Both the position numbers and the translations under genes were made by a program. The notes beneath the pieces are model-generated. The model was given only the letters and a program-made list of their open reading frames with translations. It was not told the origin of the DNA and did no database searches. Below are positions 63,702 to 64,000 of a DNA stretch of 64,000 bases, in pieces (the stretch's first letter is position 1; each line of letters opens with the position of its first letter). Origin of the DNA: Campylobacteraceae bacterium. GTDB taxonomy: Bacteria > Campylobacterota > Campylobacteria > Campylobacterales > Sulfurovaceae. The DNA is taken from positions 1-64,000 of the forward strand of contig JAMOOX010000007.1 in NCBI GenBank assembly GCA_027065045.1, given 5' to 3'.

Positions 63702-63998
63702 TTAATAAAACCTATGTATCTCTTCCATAATATCAGCAAACTCTATATCATCACCTTTATCTTTGAGAAACTCAATAAGATATTTTTCACTAGCTTCAAT
63801 AGTCTCATTTTTTTCAATCTCTAATAGTGAAGCATAAAGTTCTGCTATTATCTCTATTACATGTTTAGAAATTGATTTTCTTGAAGCTTGATAACCAATT
63901 ATATCGCCACTATCAGCATCTCTTCTTGTCTCAAACTCTGTAAAAATCCAATAATATCTACCATCTTTTGCTCTATTTTTTACCACAGCATTGATATT
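63702..63998 (-). CDS. PAS-domain protein, N-terminus outside window
   Basis: The visible ~99 C-terminal residues hold the last strands of an Aer-like PAS domain (VVKNRAKDGRYYWIFTEFET, DIIGYQASRKSISKHV) and a short acidic helical tail (LEFLKDKGDDIEFADIMEEI-like). The frame is open to the window end, so start and full length are unknown. In Campylobacterota such PAS proteins are energy-taxis or redox sensors that pair with a separate transducer. Two bases separate its stop from the sulfatase gene. Confidence 0.7.
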   Translation of the reverse strand, partial: NINAVVKNRAKDGRYYWIFTEFETRRDADSGDIIGYQASRKSISKHVIEIIAELYASLLEIEKNETIEASEKYLIEFLKDKGDDIEFADIMEEIHRFY

Positions 63999-64000
63999 TT

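Overview
This window is AT-rich DNA from a member of the Campylobacterota (Epsilonproteobacteria), most like the Sulfurovum/Sulfurimonas side of that group. The clues are a Nif-type NifS/NifU pair as the general Fe-S assembly system, short intergenic spaces, frequent TTG starts, and promoters that show an extended -10 (TGnTATAAT) without a clear -35. The genus is an inference and was not tested against a database.

Layout. 1-2.1 kb: the 3' part of a diversity-generating retroelement (DGR): a reverse transcriptase cut by the window edge, then an overlapping secreted DUF1566 target gene whose last ~100 bases carry the NNC/NNT codon signature of a variable repeat. A broken IS110-family element follows, with a structured, bridge-RNA-like leader. 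2.2-7.4 kb: an intact AAA-ATPase-like/PD-(D/E)XK gene, an internally deleted transglutaminase, a lipoprotein, DedA, a broken coiled-coil nuclease gene and an L,D-transpeptidase. 7.5-15.1 kb: housekeeping genes (gatC, pilT, cvpA, fur, lysS, glyA, a SPOR protein, trpE). 15.2-18.3 kb: a nuclease-type transposase remnant, a TPR-glycosyltransferase and a Sel1 lipoprotein. 18.3-25.6 kb, minus strand: a decayed gene, nifU, nifS, nusB, ribH, an S1-domain protein, an M20 peptidase, a ferritin-like protein and an IscU-like protein. 25.7-35.8 kb: gamma carbonic anhydrase, an ATPase + HIRAN pair, truA, murI, rho, tgt, a thioredoxin-like protein and a DUF2207 protein.

36.0-40.4 kb is an accessory island: small unknown genes, DUF262 + HEPN RNase, mobB, and a tightly packed DUF488-DUF488-dual-OB cassette. 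40.4-47.4 kb: fbp, aspartate aminotransferase, a decayed second AAA-ATPase-like gene, cytochrome c, argG, metF, a CAU-anticodon tRNA and rodA. 47.4-53.0 kb: a three-gene envelope-sensing operon ending in a hybrid kinase that lacks recognisable phospho-histidines, then cysS. 53.0-57.9 kb: dnaE with a 438-residue intein and a separate 3' frameshift. 58-64 kb: ywbE, a broken cytochrome c gene, comF, fabD, nth, msrA, an LTA-synthase-like sulfatase and a partial PAS-domain gene.

Best leads are the DGR target with its mutational footprint, the ATPase-HIRAN pair, the DUF262-HEPN pair, the double DUF488 + dual-OB cassette, the histidine-poor kinase operon, and the IS110 leader RNA. Many selfish or accessory genes are caught in different stages of decay, often by internal deletion, while the housekeeping genes are intact apart from dnaE.
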